Assembly (NCBI GenBank): GCA_914767715.1
Contig: OU612071.1
Location: 22,875,681-22,939,680 of the forward strand
Length of the DNA: 64,000 nt
Source of the DNA: Membranipora membranacea
Lineage: Eukaryota > Bryozoa > Gymnolaemata > Cheilostomatida > Membraniporidae
Direction: 5' to 3'
Part shown: positions 1 through 13,100 of the stretch, piece after piece
Layout of the letters: the number at the start of each line of letters is the position of its first letter
How positions within the stretch are numbered: position 1 is the stretch's first letter
Position numbers and translations under genes: made by a program
The notes under the pieces: model-generated
Told to the model about the DNA's origin: nothing
Database searches by the model: none
What the model saw: the letters and a program-made list of their open reading frames with translations, nothing else

Positions 1-144
1 ACACATTAACCTACCTCTATTCCTCAGATAGTTCCTCAATATCCTTCCCTGCGGGAAGAGTTTCCAACGCACTTGCCTTTACAAAATCCATGGATACAGC
101 CCTGGGTAGAATAGGCAGAGCAGTGCAATAGCCGATTACCATGA

Positions 145-548
145 TCTTTCCCTTGGACTGCCCTTAAACTACTGCTGCCACTCATGCAAATTTGTGCTCA
201 TTGAATTCTGCATAGCTCCAAGATAATTAATTGAGACTTAAATCTCATAATAGTCACCTAATGGACAAATAATTTGCACAAACTGATCTTCAAAATCAGG
301 GCATGAAATCTACGCACCAGCTTATGACGTGACGTGTGCACTAGTAAGACAATCACTATGTCACCTTATGCGGTAGATAATTAATTTCATACCCTAATTT
401 TGACAATCAGCTTGTGCAAATTATTTGCTCATTAGGTGACAATACTGAGATTGCAGCCTCATTTTACTAATTTTGAGCTACACAGAATTCTATAAGCACA
501 CATTTGGCGGTGTGGCAGCAGTGGTTTGAAACAGCCTTGCATCATGAA
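145..548. repeat. Imperfect fold-back (inverted repeat) element
   Basis: Two arms of about 160 bases, roughly 145-308 and 383-548, are reverse complements of each other at perhaps 75-85 percent, around a 74-base spacer. The best part is GTCACCTAATGGACAAATAA at 253 on the left arm, matched by its complement ending at 440. Farther out, the block reading ACTGCTGCCA on the left is matched by TGGCAGCAGT on the right. No coding sequence is visible. It resembles a nonautonomous fold-back or MITE-like element. The tandem duplication described next begins inside its right arm. Confidence 0.7.
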
Positions 549-3500
549 ATTCCTGTGACACAGAATAAATGTCTTTCATATGTTTTGCCTACAATCTGAG
601 CGAATAGCTATAGCCAACGTCACTGGGCACTGATTTTCTTCATCCTTGATTTTGGTACACCAATCCACACATATTTAAAATTAATACCAGTAAAATGATG
701 GTCTGAAATAACCACGGAGGATTATACCCTCTCCCACCCTCCCTGAAATATCAAACTCAGGCAATTAAATTTGAATCCATAATTGCAAAGAATTTGATAT
801 TGTTTTCTACAATATAGCTAGTCTACAGGAGCGAACTCTCACTGCAGCAGCCATTGAAAAATTTTGGCAATAACAGAATAATCTCATTCATTGAACCCAC
901 CATACACAGACCATTTATAAGAGATTTTATCAAATTACATTACATAGCACACTTTGATGTGTAAATACCTAGCCATAATAATCAGCCTTCACTCTATTGT
1001 TTCTTGGGGATTAGGCTTCGCATCCATTGTAATCTCAATGTCAATGAAACTATTTCAAAGAGACAGGAGACACCTATCCTTGTTTAGGTGAACAAACTCA
1101 GAGTAGTTTTCACAAGAAGATGTTTCAATAACAAACCCAGGTGCAATCACCAAGCAGGGTTTATGGTTATGGTTAATCATCATATTGGGCCTATTTGAAA
1201 CGCTGGCAATACACAGAACTCAAAACATGTGAAAAATACGTAATCAAGTGTTCACAGTTGAGAAGAAATGTGTTTCCCTGATCTGACAAAACACTAGAGT
1301 CTAGAATTTTTGAAATATTACAACATAACACAGTGGAATTGCTGTGTGTGCCCCTGTACAATGTAAGATGCTATGAGATACAATGCTTGGATGCTGCTTG
1401 AATTTGCTTCTCTTTGACAGGGATTTGCGAGATTTGTTACTATTACCAGTGCTAATAGTGTTGCTTGATGTGTAAATTTGCTGTGAGGTTATGATCTGGG
1501 CAAGACTCAGTTCATTAAAGTCAATTTTGGCAAATCTTAGGCTAAGAAGTTGTCCTCTCTTGTTGTTGAAATTTGGTGGCTCATTTGCAGTATGGAGTTA
1601 TCACCCATCTATCTATCTGTGTAAAACATTTTAGTTTCAAGCATGTGGCTAGACTGCTTCACAGAGTGAAGGGATACAGAGTAATTTTTTTAACAATAGT
1701 CAAGGAGAGAGTTTTTTACTCCTTGGTCAAGGTACCTGCAAGCTTTGTGTCAAGGGGAAAGTTATGTGAAGCTTGATGCAAAACACTCCTTTCATCTATT
1801 TGTCACAATTATAGGGTTATTGAGAATGACCTGAATTCAAAGTTTTTGATTACAGTAAATAATAGAATATGCAGGCTCTCATGTAAAAGTTTCTTTTTGT
1901 ACAGCCTTACTCCACGATTAGACTTGATGTTTTATGCTTAAATTACACCTGTAACTATCCTAGCTACATTGGTAAGGTGGGTATAGCTAGGAAGGCAGCA
2001 TTGTGGCAGTTATTATGATAGGATTAACTTTTACAATCCTTGAACAATGCTGCCACAATATACCCTTGGTCTATGCAATCATTGAACCTTACATTAATCG
2101 AAAGGACCTCATATCAAATGTATCTGCGATCCATTGTCGACTGGGCTTTGGTTGACAGCCAGGTGTGCTCCGACCTGCCTGCAAACAGAGAGCAACCTGG
2201 CGCAGATATTGTGCCCTGGCCACAAGGCAACGAATTTCGCCGCCCATGCTCCGGGATGTGGCTTGTGACAAGACATCTGATTTAAATCAACTTTCAATTT
2301 TAATCAGATGTAATAATGCAATAATACATAAATATGATAAGAAGCAACAAGTCTTGAGACACAAAGGTTATCCTCAGGTTTTGATATTCTAATATTACAT
2401 TGCCTTTAAATCCTTTGGAAAGGCACAAAAGTAACAAATTCTTTCCCTGTAATGAAAGACAGAGACTGCAATACAACTGGTTGTTTACAAATAAGATTTT
2501 CTTGAGGGATTAGAAAATTTACTCTGAGAAAACAATGCCTGTAATTGCTCTTACTGATATCTTCATCCAGCTTAGGTCTCAATTGTACTTGGATCGTTTC
2601 AATGCACTGCGTGAAGAATTGCTTCCAATTTTGTTTGGAGGCCATCTCAGATTTGTTATTTATTGAGGCAGGCCACCTGTTTGGCTAACCGAATCCTCAA
2701 AAGTAGCAACATCATAACTCGTTGCAGTATAGATGCAGTCCCAGGGCATCCTCTACTTGATTGTGTAATAACTCCCGGTAGAAGGTTTACCCGGCTAGCC
2801 AAGAGTGAAGTGACTGCAACCTTGTATAACTTTTTAGAAGCATGGACCATGGTTTTGTTAAGTAAAGAGAGTGTGGATAATTGAATGTCGACGAGGTGTC
2901 ATGGTCGATTGCAAAAATGTAAATATATGAGTAGCCAGCCACTAGAGTCTATTGATTCAACATAATATGATATGATATTTTATATGCAATATAATTTGGT
3001 ATAAAAAAACCGGGCACACTCAATATGGGCCAATTTTTGTATCAGAACTGGGTTTCGGGCTTGGAATACTGGTAGGAAAATATATTTGGTCTGAGCAGGA
3101 ATTACGAATTATCTAGCACTGGGCTTTGGTTGGCACCCAGGTGTGCGCCGACCTGCCAGCAAACAAAGAGCAAGCTGGCGCAGATATTGCGGCCTGGCCA
3201 CTAAGGCAACAAATCTTGCCGCCTATGCTCCGGGATGTGGCTTGTGACAAGACGTCTGATTTAAATCAACCTTCAATTTTAATCAGATCTAATAATGCCT
3301 TAATACATAAATATGATAAGAAGCAACAAGTCTTGAGACACAAAGGTTATCCTCAGGTTTTGATATTCTAATATTACATTGCCTTTAAATCCTTTGGAAA
3401 GGCACAAAGGTAACAAATTCTTTCCCTGTAATGAAAGACAGAGACTGCAATACAACAGGTTGTTTACAAATGAGATTTTCTTGAAGGATTAGAAAATTTA

Positions 3501-3882
3501 CTCTGAGAAAACAATGTCTGTAATTGCTCTAACTGATATCTTCATCCAGCTCGAACTGCTTCCAATTTTGTTTGGAGGCCATCTCAGATTTGTTGTTTAT
3601 TGAGGCAGCCCACCTGTTTGGCTAACCGAATCCTCAAAAGTAACAACATTATAATTTGTGGCAGTATAGATACAGTCCCAGGGCATGATTTTGAAAAAAT
3701 GTACAAATTGAACCGTAACATGAATGCTGTCAATGGTTATTTCAGGACTGCAATTCCTAAATGGTGATAAATACACCAAGGTCGACCACACAGATACCAG
3801 CTCACTGAAAATGCAGCAGAATATTTCACAAAGAATATTATGTGTTTATTATAAGTTTATTAGGGGTTAGCCCTCCAGACAC
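442..3882 (+). repeat. First copy of 3,441-bp direct tandem duplication
   Basis: The segment is repeated immediately downstream with a constant offset of 3,441 bases and no difference that I could see, including every short reading frame in it. The left breakpoint lies in the right arm of the fold-back repeat. The right breakpoint lies inside element E, whose left end starts at 1506. Within the unit a block of about 500 bases at 2140-2700 recurs in diverged form at 3117-3660, so the unit was already rearranged before it was duplicated. No convincing gene was found. The short ORFs are not supported as genes. Confidence 0.93.
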
Positions 3883-6800
3883 ATACTGAGATTGCAGCCT
3901 CATTTTACTAATTTTGAGCTACACAGAATTCTATAAGCACACATTTGGCGGTGTGGCAGCAGTGGTTTGAAACAGCCTTGCATCATGAAATTCCTGTGAC
4001 ACAGAATAAATGTCTTTCATATGTTTTGCCTACAATCTGAGCGAATAGCTATAGCCAACGTCACTGGGCACTGATTTTCTTCATCCTTGATTTTGGTACA
4101 CCAATCCACACATATTTAAAATTAATACCAGTAAAATGATGGTCTGAAATAACCACGGAGGATTATACCCTCTCCCACCCTCCCTGAAATATCAAACTCA
4201 GGCAATTAAATTTGAATCCATAATTGCAAAGAATTTGATATTGTTTTCTACAATATAGCTAGTCTACAGGAGCGAACTCTCACTGCAGCAGCCATTGAAA
4301 AATTTTGGCAATAACAGAATAATCTCATTCATTGAACCCACCATACACAGACCATTTATAAGAGATTTTATCAAATTACATTACATAGCACACTTTGATG
4401 TGTAAATACCTAGCCATAATAATCAGCCTTCACTCTATTGTTTCTTGGGGATTAGGCTTCGCATCCATTGTAATCTCAATGTCAATGAAACTATTTCAAA
4501 GAGACAGGAGACACCTATCCTTGTTTAGGTGAACAAACTCAGAGTAGTTTTCACAAGAAGATGTTTCAATAACAAACCCAGGTGCAATCACCAAGCAGGG
4601 TTTATGGTTATGGTTAATCATCATATTGGGCCTATTTGAAACGCTGGCAATACACAGAACTCAAAACATGTGAAAAATACGTAATCAAGTGTTCACAGTT
4701 GAGAAGAAATGTGTTTCCCTGATCTGACAAAACACTAGAGTCTAGAATTTTTGAAATATTACAACATAACACAGTGGAATTGCTGTGTGTGCCCCTGTAC
4801 AATGTAAGATGCTATGAGATACAATGCTTGGATGCTGCTTGAATTTGCTTCTCTTTGACAGGGATTTGCGAGATTTGTTACTATTACCAGTGCTAATAGT
4901 GTTGCTTGATGTGTAAATTTGCTGTGAGGTTATGATCTGGGCAAGACTCAGTTCATTAAAGTCAATTTTGGCAAATCTTAGGCTAAGAAGTTGTCCTCTC
5001 TTGTTGTTGAAATTTGGTGGCTCATTTGCAGTATGGAGTTATCACCCATCTATCTATCTGTGTAAAACATTTTAGTTTCAAGCATGTGGCTAGACTGCTT
5101 CACAGAGTGAAGGGATACAGAGTAATTTTTTTAACAATAGTCAAGGAGAGAGTTTTTTACTCCTTGGTCAAGGTACCTGCAAGCTTTGTGTCAAGGGGAA
5201 AGTTATGTGAAGCTTGATGCAAAACACTCCTTTCATCTATTTGTCACAATTATAGGGTTATTGAGAATGACCTGAATTCAAAGTTTTTGATTACAGTAAA
5301 TAATAGAATATGCAGGCTCTCATGTAAAAGTTTCTTTTTGTACAGCCTTACTCCACGATTAGACTTGATGTTTTATGCTTAAATTACACCTGTAACTATC
5401 CTAGCTACATTGGTAAGGTGGGTATAGCTAGGAAGGCAGCATTGTGGCAGTTATTATGATAGGATTAACTTTTACAATCCTTGAACAATGCTGCCACAAT
5501 ATACCCTTGGTCTATGCAATCATTGAACCTTACATTAATCGAAAGGACCTCATATCAAATGTATCTGCGATCCATTGTCGACTGGGCTTTGGTTGACAGC
5601 CAGGTGTGCTCCGACCTGCCTGCAAACAGAGAGCAACCTGGCGCAGATATTGTGCCCTGGCCACAAGGCAACGAATTTCGCCGCCCATGCTCCGGGATGT
5701 GGCTTGTGACAAGACATCTGATTTAAATCAACTTTCAATTTTAATCAGATGTAATAATGCAATAATACATAAATATGATAAGAAGCAACAAGTCTTGAGA
5801 CACAAAGGTTATCCTCAGGTTTTGATATTCTAATATTACATTGCCTTTAAATCCTTTGGAAAGGCACAAAAGTAACAAATTCTTTCCCTGTAATGAAAGA
5901 CAGAGACTGCAATACAACTGGTTGTTTACAAATAAGATTTTCTTGAGGGATTAGAAAATTTACTCTGAGAAAACAATGCCTGTAATTGCTCTTACTGATA
6001 TCTTCATCCAGCTTAGGTCTCAATTGTACTTGGATCGTTTCAATGCACTGCGTGAAGAATTGCTTCCAATTTTGTTTGGAGGCCATCTCAGATTTGTTAT
6101 TTATTGAGGCAGGCCACCTGTTTGGCTAACCGAATCCTCAAAAGTAGCAACATCATAACTCGTTGCAGTATAGATGCAGTCCCAGGGCATCCTCTACTTG
6201 ATTGTGTAATAACTCCCGGTAGAAGGTTTACCCGGCTAGCCAAGAGTGAAGTGACTGCAACCTTGTATAACTTTTTAGAAGCATGGACCATGGTTTTGTT
6301 AAGTAAAGAGAGTGTGGATAATTGAATGTCGACGAGGTGTCATGGTCGATTGCAAAAATGTAAATATATGAGTAGCCAGCCACTAGAGTCTATTGATTCA
6401 ACATAATATGATATGATATTTTATATGCAATATAATTTGGTATAAAAAAACCGGGCACACTCAATATGGGCCAATTTTTGTATCAGAACTGGGTTTCGGG
6501 CTTGGAATACTGGTAGGAAAATATATTTGGTCTGAGCAGGAATTACGAATTATCTAGCACTGGGCTTTGGTTGGCACCCAGGTGTGCGCCGACCTGCCAG
6601 CAAACAAAGAGCAAGCTGGCGCAGATATTGCGGCCTGGCCACTAAGGCAACAAATCTTGCCGCCTATGCTCCGGGATGTGGCTTGTGACAAGACGTCTGA
6701 TTTAAATCAACCTTCAATTTTAATCAGATCTAATAATGCCTTAATACATAAATATGATAAGAAGCAACAAGTCTTGAGACACAAAGGTTATCCTCAGGTT

Positions 6801-7323
6801 TTGATATTCTAATATTACATTGCCTTTAAATCCTTTGGAAAGGCACAAAGGTAACAAATTCTTTCCCTGTAATGAAAGACAGAGACTGCAATACAACAGG
6901 TTGTTTACAAATGAGATTTTCTTGAAGGATTAGAAAATTTACTCTGAGAAAACAATGTCTGTAATTGCTCTAACTGATATCTTCATCCAGCTCGAACTGC
7001 TTCCAATTTTGTTTGGAGGCCATCTCAGATTTGTTGTTTATTGAGGCAGCCCACCTGTTTGGCTAACCGAATCCTCAAAAGTAACAACATTATAATTTGT
7101 GGCAGTATAGATACAGTCCCAGGGCATGATTTTGAAAAAATGTACAAATTGAACCGTAACATGAATGCTGTCAATGGTTATTTCAGGACTGCAATTCCTA
7201 AATGGTGATAAATACACCAAGGTCGACCACACAGATACCAGCTCACTGAAAATGCAGCAGAATATTTCACAAAGAATATTATGTGTTTATTATAAGTTTA
7301 TTAGGGGTTAGCCCTCCAGACAC
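3883..7323 (+). repeat. Second copy of 3,441-bp direct tandem duplication
   Basis: This is the direct repeat of the preceding unit. The downstream continuation at 7324 (ACAGTTATCATAATCC) is also the continuation found in the independent copy of element E near 58.78 kb. This junction is therefore ancestral, and the one at 3882/3883 is the novel joint created by the duplication. The apparent lack of divergence means a very recent event, gene conversion, or an assembly duplication of one locus. Confidence 0.93.
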
Positions 7324-8701
7324 ACAGTTATCATAATCCTATACGCATCCAGCATAATTACATTAGTGTTTTTCAATAATAAAAATATTGGGATGACATT
7401 CGTGTAACATTTAAGCTCAAACATTTGGGTCTATTTTGAAAATGCTATCATTGAACAGTATCCACTGAAAAAGCCAAATCCAAACCATGTTTCGGAATAT
7501 AGAAAAATACAAAGTGAGGATGGTATAGCATAAACACCTCTCCCCCGAGCACCGTCTACTTGATTGTGCAATAACTCCCGGAAGAAGGTTTACCCGGCTA
7601 GCCAAGAGTGAAGTGATCGCAACCTTGTATCACTTTTTTAGAAGCATGGACCATGGTTTTGTTGAGTAAAGAGAGTGTGGATCATTGAATGTCGACAAGG
7701 TATCATGGTCGTTTTCAAAAATGTAAATTTATGAGCAGCCAGTCACTAGAGCCTATTGATTCAACATAATAATGATATGGTATCTTAGGTGCAATATAAT
7801 TGGTATAAAAAAACGGGATACACTCAATATGGGCCAATTTTTGTATCAGAACTGGGGTTTCGGGCTTGGAATACTGGTTGGAAAACATATTTGGTCTGAG
7901 CAGGAATTACAAGATATCTAACGCTGCGTATATAAACCAAAAATTCTATCGAGTTAAAAGTGCAGATCTGACTGGCTAAAAGTGCAATACTATTCTACAA
8001 GACAAACAGAGTATGAATCGGATATAGATTCTGGAAATTTCTGAATATGTATATAGAATGATGAAGATTAATTATTTTGAGGTATATAGTCATTCTGATA
8101 GAATTTGATGGGTGTCTGATGGGTCACCACAATCTATACTGAAAACTTATATCAATCAACAGAAATATTCTTTTGTTTAAGTTCAGTATAGCATCTCCAT
8201 TGTCATTTGTAAATTGCTCCACTCCTTTGATAAAAGGCAATTAAAATTTGTTTGAAACTGTACACAATGTCATAGAAACTACAATTATATAGGCTCTTTG
8301 CACTGCCTTGCGCAACATTGCCACTGCACTGATGGATGAAATAAACACTGTAATGAAAAAGTAAACCGCAATTTTAAATATGATAAAAAAATATTTCAAA
8401 CATGCCCTCAAAAACTCATTTAGATAATGTGATGAACTGATGCTCCAAAAAAAACCAGATCTCTGTGAGTTACCATGTCGAAGTGTAGTTCTGCCCAAGC
8501 AGAAAAACATGAACTTGGAGATTTTTTGTCAGATTTGGAGTTTTTTGCAGAAAAAAATAAATGAATAGTTAGCTGATTGACTAACGATCCAGGTGACCAA
8601 ATGTGGTTATTCTGAATTAAAACCTGTAGGAAGGAGATAGCTTTTGGAAAAGTAAGGAGGAGATAACTACAACTGAGCATTTTTGACTTTAAATAACTGA
8701 G
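4947..8701. mobile_element. Element E, copy 1 (TIR element of about 3.75 kb, unclassified)
   Basis: The ends form terminal inverted repeats. The left end CTCAGTTCATTAAAGTCAA matches the complement of the right end, CTCAGTTATTTAAAGTCAA, at 17 of 19 positions. The element is flanked by GA on both sides (two bases before the left end at 1504-1505 and again at 8702-8703), which may be a 2-bp target duplication. Because of the 3,441-bp tandem duplication the left half is also present at 1506-3882. Relative to the copy near 58 kb this one carries an extra block (about 7549-7920) that also occurs at 2745-3117. Short ORFs exist but no recognisable transposase, so it looks nonautonomous or heavily decayed. 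Confidence 0.65.
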
Positions 8702-9133
8702 GATACGGAAACTTGGTGGCCTGAAAGTGGAAGAGGCAAGCTCATAAGACTTGACAAATTATCTTATAAGTATTAAAAAATGAAGAGTGTACTGTGATCA
8801 CATTAACCCCCATTCATGTGTACTGAAATGACTAAGGTAAAATATTGAATATATCTGCCGGTCCCTGTTTTAGAATCCTAATATTCTCTGTCATGTGGAG
8901 GTTTCTATAATTATTGGTTTTTCTATCATACCTAAGTAATTTTTATATTCTGCTTTCACAATTAAATAAGGGTTCCATCTCCATTTTTAGGAACAATAAT
9001 CTAAGTCAGCATTCGATGCTCATAATCTGTTATCATTTTAAGTGATTTCATTTTTCATGTCTTACTGTATCATTGTATTGTGGTGAGTGCAGTGGCGTAT
9101 ATTAGCACTCACGGCCCACGGATTTCCGTGATT
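8702..9133. other. AT-rich spacer, no gene seen
   Basis: This is noncoding AT-rich sequence between element E and the tRNA-like sequence. No repeat or coding structure is visible. Confidence 0.5.
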
Positions 9134-9217
9134 GACTGAATAGCTCAGTGTGTAGAGCGTCTGCTTTATAATCACTGTATATCAGATTGTTGTGGGTGCG
9201 AATCCCATTAAGATCAG
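9134..9217 (+). pseudogene. tRNA-like sequence with Pol III A and B boxes (tRNA pseudogene or SINE head)
   Basis: TAGCTCAGTGTGTAGAGCG at 9141 matches a tRNA D-arm/A box. GGTGCGAATCC at 9195 is one base from the B-box consensus, and an oligo-T run follows at about 9218. A T-arm (GTGGG/CCCAT with one wobble) and an anticodon-type stem (GTCTG/CAGAT) can be drawn. However, the loop between the anticodon stem halves is about 19 bases, and the expected 7-bp acceptor stem does not pair. It is therefore more likely a decayed tRNA gene or the tRNA-derived head of a SINE than a functional tRNA. The anticodon cannot be assigned safely. Confidence 0.5.
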
Positions 9218-10183
9218 TTTTTTTTCAAAATTTTTCCCGTAATCTTCTACTGCTATTGAGTTGTTTTCTGAAAGTACCCAACAGCTCAGTGAGCTATTGA
9301 AATACCTCTCTGCTTGCACTATTTTGCTACCGATATGCAAAAATTTCCGTGGTGGGAGGGCGCTTAAGCATAAGTTTTTGCCAACATTTCATAATTTTTT
9401 ATGAAATTCATGATTTTTTGCATTCATTTCGTGGATTAAATAGTAATTCAACCACCAAGCCTGGACAATAACTTTCAATCAATTTGTGATGGTTTCTGCA
9501 TCAAATTTAAGAAATGTAGGGGGAGATAACGAGGAAACCATATAAGTCACTGAGCAGTAGATAGGATTTTATTTAGATAAAAACAACACTTAATGGTGTT
9601 GTATTACAACTGTAAATTAACCCTGGTTTGCGGAGATTTCTATTTCACATCAGCTTAGTATTACATCCCTACCTTCTGCTATATATATGATGACCTGAAC
9701 GCCAGAGCGATGAACAAGAATTGAAATAATATCCAATCCAGTACAGCACAACACATCGACCATCACTCCTAGTAAAAGAAGAAAGAGAATACAACTACAA
9801 GTTACCATCAACCTCAGTAATACTTGCACCAGCTGCACCTGAGTGTACAACACTATATCATCAAAGTGAAACCATCTACCAAAAGACTGTCACATGTACA
9901 TCAGTGGCACAACAATACGTATAGACAGCAGTAAGCATTAAAACAGGAGAGCATCAGGACCGTTGTGCTATTCAGCAGTGTTTTAGATTGTAAAATGAAA
10001 TAATTTATTGTATAATATAATATATTATATTGTTGTGTACTTCTGGGTAATATCAGCTGGTCTGTGCTATCAGTGCTTAAGTTAATGTCAAAGACCGATC
10101 CGAATATCAACATATCATATACCGTTGGAAAGCTACCGAGCTACTGAAAATGAATACCTGAACGAAAACTTGAATCGAGGAGG
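9218..10183. other. AT-rich left flank of the satellite, no gene seen
   Basis: This is unique-looking AT-rich sequence with a short AT run near 10010-10035. It changes abruptly to GC-rich satellite at 10184. No coding potential beyond chance ORFs. Confidence 0.5.
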
Positions 10184-13100
10184 CCCAGATTCGATGCGGG
10201 GGAAGCTGAACGCGCAAGGAGGGCCCCCGGCCCTTCGCAGCGTGGCCCAGATTCGATGCGGGGGAAGCTGAACGCGCAAGGAGGGCCCCAGCCCTTCGCA
10301 GCGTGGCCCAGATTCGATGCGGGGGAAGCTGAACGCGCAAGGAGGGCCCCAGCCCTTCGCAGCGTGGCCCAGATTCGATGCGGGGGAAGCTGAACGCGCA
10401 AGGAGGGCCCCAGCCCTTCGCAGCGTGGCCCAGATTCGATGCGGGGGAAGCTGAACGCGCAAGGAGGGCCCCAGCCCTTCGCAGCGTGGCCCAGATTCGA
10501 TGCGGGGGAAGCTGAACGCGCAAGGAGGGCCCCAGCCCTTCGCAGCGTGGCCCAGATTCGATGCGGGGGAAGCTGAACGCGCAAGGAGGGCCCCAGCCCT
10601 TCGCAGCGTGGCCCAGATTCGATGCGGGGGAAGCTGAACGCGCAAGGAGGGCCCCAGCCCTTCGCAGCGTGGCCCAGATTCGATGCGGGGGAAGCTGAAC
10701 GCGCAAGGAGGGCCCCAGCCCTTCGCAGCGTGGCCCAGATTCGATGCGGGGGAAGCTGAACGCGCAAGGAGGGCCCCAGCCCTTCGCAGCGTGGCCCAGA
10801 TTCGATGCGGGGGAAGCTGAACGCGCAAGGAGGGCCCCAGCCCTTCGCAGCGTGGCCCAGATTCGATGCGGGGGAAGCTGAAAGCGCAAGGAGGGCCCCA
10901 GCCCTTCGCAGCGTGGCCCAGATTCGATGCGGGGGAAGCTGAACGCGCAAGGAGGGCCCCAGCCCTTCGCAGCGTGGCCCAGATTCGATGCGGGGGAAGC
11001 TGAACGCGCAAGGAGGGCCCCAGCCCTTCGCAGCGTGGCCCAGATTCGATGCGGGGGAAGCTGAACGCGCAAGGAGGGCCCCAGCCCTTCGCAGCGTGGC
11101 CCAGATTCGATGCGGGGGAAGCTGAACGCGCAAGGAGGGCCCCAGCCCTTCGCAGCGTGGCCCAGATTCGATGCGGGGGAAGCTGAACGCGCAAGGAGGG
11201 CCCCAGCCCTTCGCAGCGTGGCCCAGATTCGATGCGGGGGAAGCTGAACGCGCAAGGAGGGCCCCAGCCCTTCGCAGCGTGGCCCAGATTCGATGCGGGG
11301 GAAGCTGAACGCGCAAGGAGGGCCCCAGCCCTTCGCAGCGTGGCCCAGATTCGATGCGGGGGAAGCTGAACGCGCAAGGAGGGCCCCAGCCCTTCGCAGC
11401 GTGGCCCAGATTCGATGCGGGGGAAGCTGAACGCGCAAGGAGGGCCCCAGCCCTTCGCAGCGTGGCCCAGATTCGATGCGGGGGAAGCTGAACGCGCAAG
11501 GAGGGCCCCAGCCCTTCGCAGCGTGGCCCAGATTCGATGCGGGGGAAGCTGAACGCGCAAGGAGGGCCCCAGCCCTTCGCAGCGTGGCCCAGATTCGATG
11601 CGGGGGAAGCTGAACGCGCAAGGAGGGCCCCAGCCCTTCGCAGCGTGGCCCAGATTCGATGCGGGGGAAGCTGAACGCGCAAGGAGGGCCCCAGCCCTTC
11701 GCAGCGTGGCCCAGATTCGATGCGGGGGAAGCTGAACGCGCAAGGAGGGCCCCAGCCCTTCGCAGCGTGGCCCAGATTCGATGCGGGGGAAGCTGAACGC
11801 GCAAGGAGGGCCCCAGCCCTTCGCAGCGTGGCCCAGATTCGATGCGGGGGAAGCTGAACGCGCAAGGAGGGCCCCAGCCCTTCGCAGCGTGGCCCAGATT
11901 CGATGCGGGGGAAGCTGAACGCGCAAGGAGGGCCCCAGCCCTTCGCAGCGTGGCCCAGATTCGATGCGGGGGAAGCTGAACGCGCAAGGAGGGCCCCAGC
12001 CCTTCGCAGCGTGGCCCAGATTCGATGCGGGGGAAGCTGAACGCGCAAGGAGGGCCCCAGCCCTTCGCAGCGTGGCCCAGATTCGATGCGGGGGAAGCTG
12101 AACGCGCAAGGAGGGCCCCAGCCCTTCGCAGCGTGGCCCAGATTCGATGCGGGGGAAGCTGAACGCGCAAGGAGGGCCCCAGCCCTTCGCAGCGTGGCCC
12201 AGATTCGATGCGGGGGAAGCTGAACGCGCAAGGAGGGCCCCAGCCCTTCGCAGCGTGGCCCAGATTCGATGCGGGGGAAGCTGAACGCGCAAGGAGGGCC
12301 CCAGCCCTTCGCAGCGTGGCCCAGATTCGATGCGGGGGAAGCTGAACGCGCAAGGAGGGCCCCAGCCCTTCGCAGCGTGGCCCAGATTCGATGCGGGGGA
12401 AGCTGAACGCGCAAGGAGGGCCCCAGCCCTTCGCAGCGTGGCCCAGATTCGATGCGGGGGAAGCTGAACGCGCAAGGAGGGCCCCAGCCCTTCGCAGCGT
12501 GGCCCAGATTCGATGCGGGGGAAGCTGAACGCGCAAGGAGGGCCCCAGCCCTTCGCAGCGTGGCCCAGATTCGATGCGGGGGAAGCTGAACGCGCAAGGA
12601 GGGCCCCAGCCCTTCGCAGCGTGGCCCAGATTCGATGCGGGGGAAGCTGAACGCGCAAGGAGGGCCCCAGCCCTTCGCAGCGTGGCCCAGATTCGATGCG
12701 GGGGAAGCTGAACGCGCAAGGAGGGCCCCAGCCCTTCGCAGCGTGGCCCAGATTCGATGCGGGGGAAGCTGAACGCGCAAGGAGGGCCCCAGCCCTTCGC
12801 AGCGTGGCCCAGATTCGATGCGGGGGAAGCTGAACGCGCAAGGAGGGCCCCAGCCCTTCGCAGCGTGGCCCAGATTCGATGCGGGGGAAGCTGAACGCGC
12901 AAGGAGGGCCCCAGCCCTTCGCAGCGTGGCCCAGATTCGATGCGGGGGAAGCTGAACGCGCAAGGAGGGCCCCAGCCCTTCGCAGCGTGGCCCAGATTCG
13001 ATGCGGGGGAAGCTGAACGCGCAAGGAGGGCCCCAGCCCTTCGCAGCGTGGCCCAGATTCGATGCGGGGGAAGCTGAACGCGCAAGGAGGGCCCCAGCCC

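Noticed and set aside
8241-8510. 89-codon minus frame shared with 59141-59410
   Set aside because: It is shared because both lie in copies of element E. The differences I could see change amino acids, so there is no sign of selection for protein.
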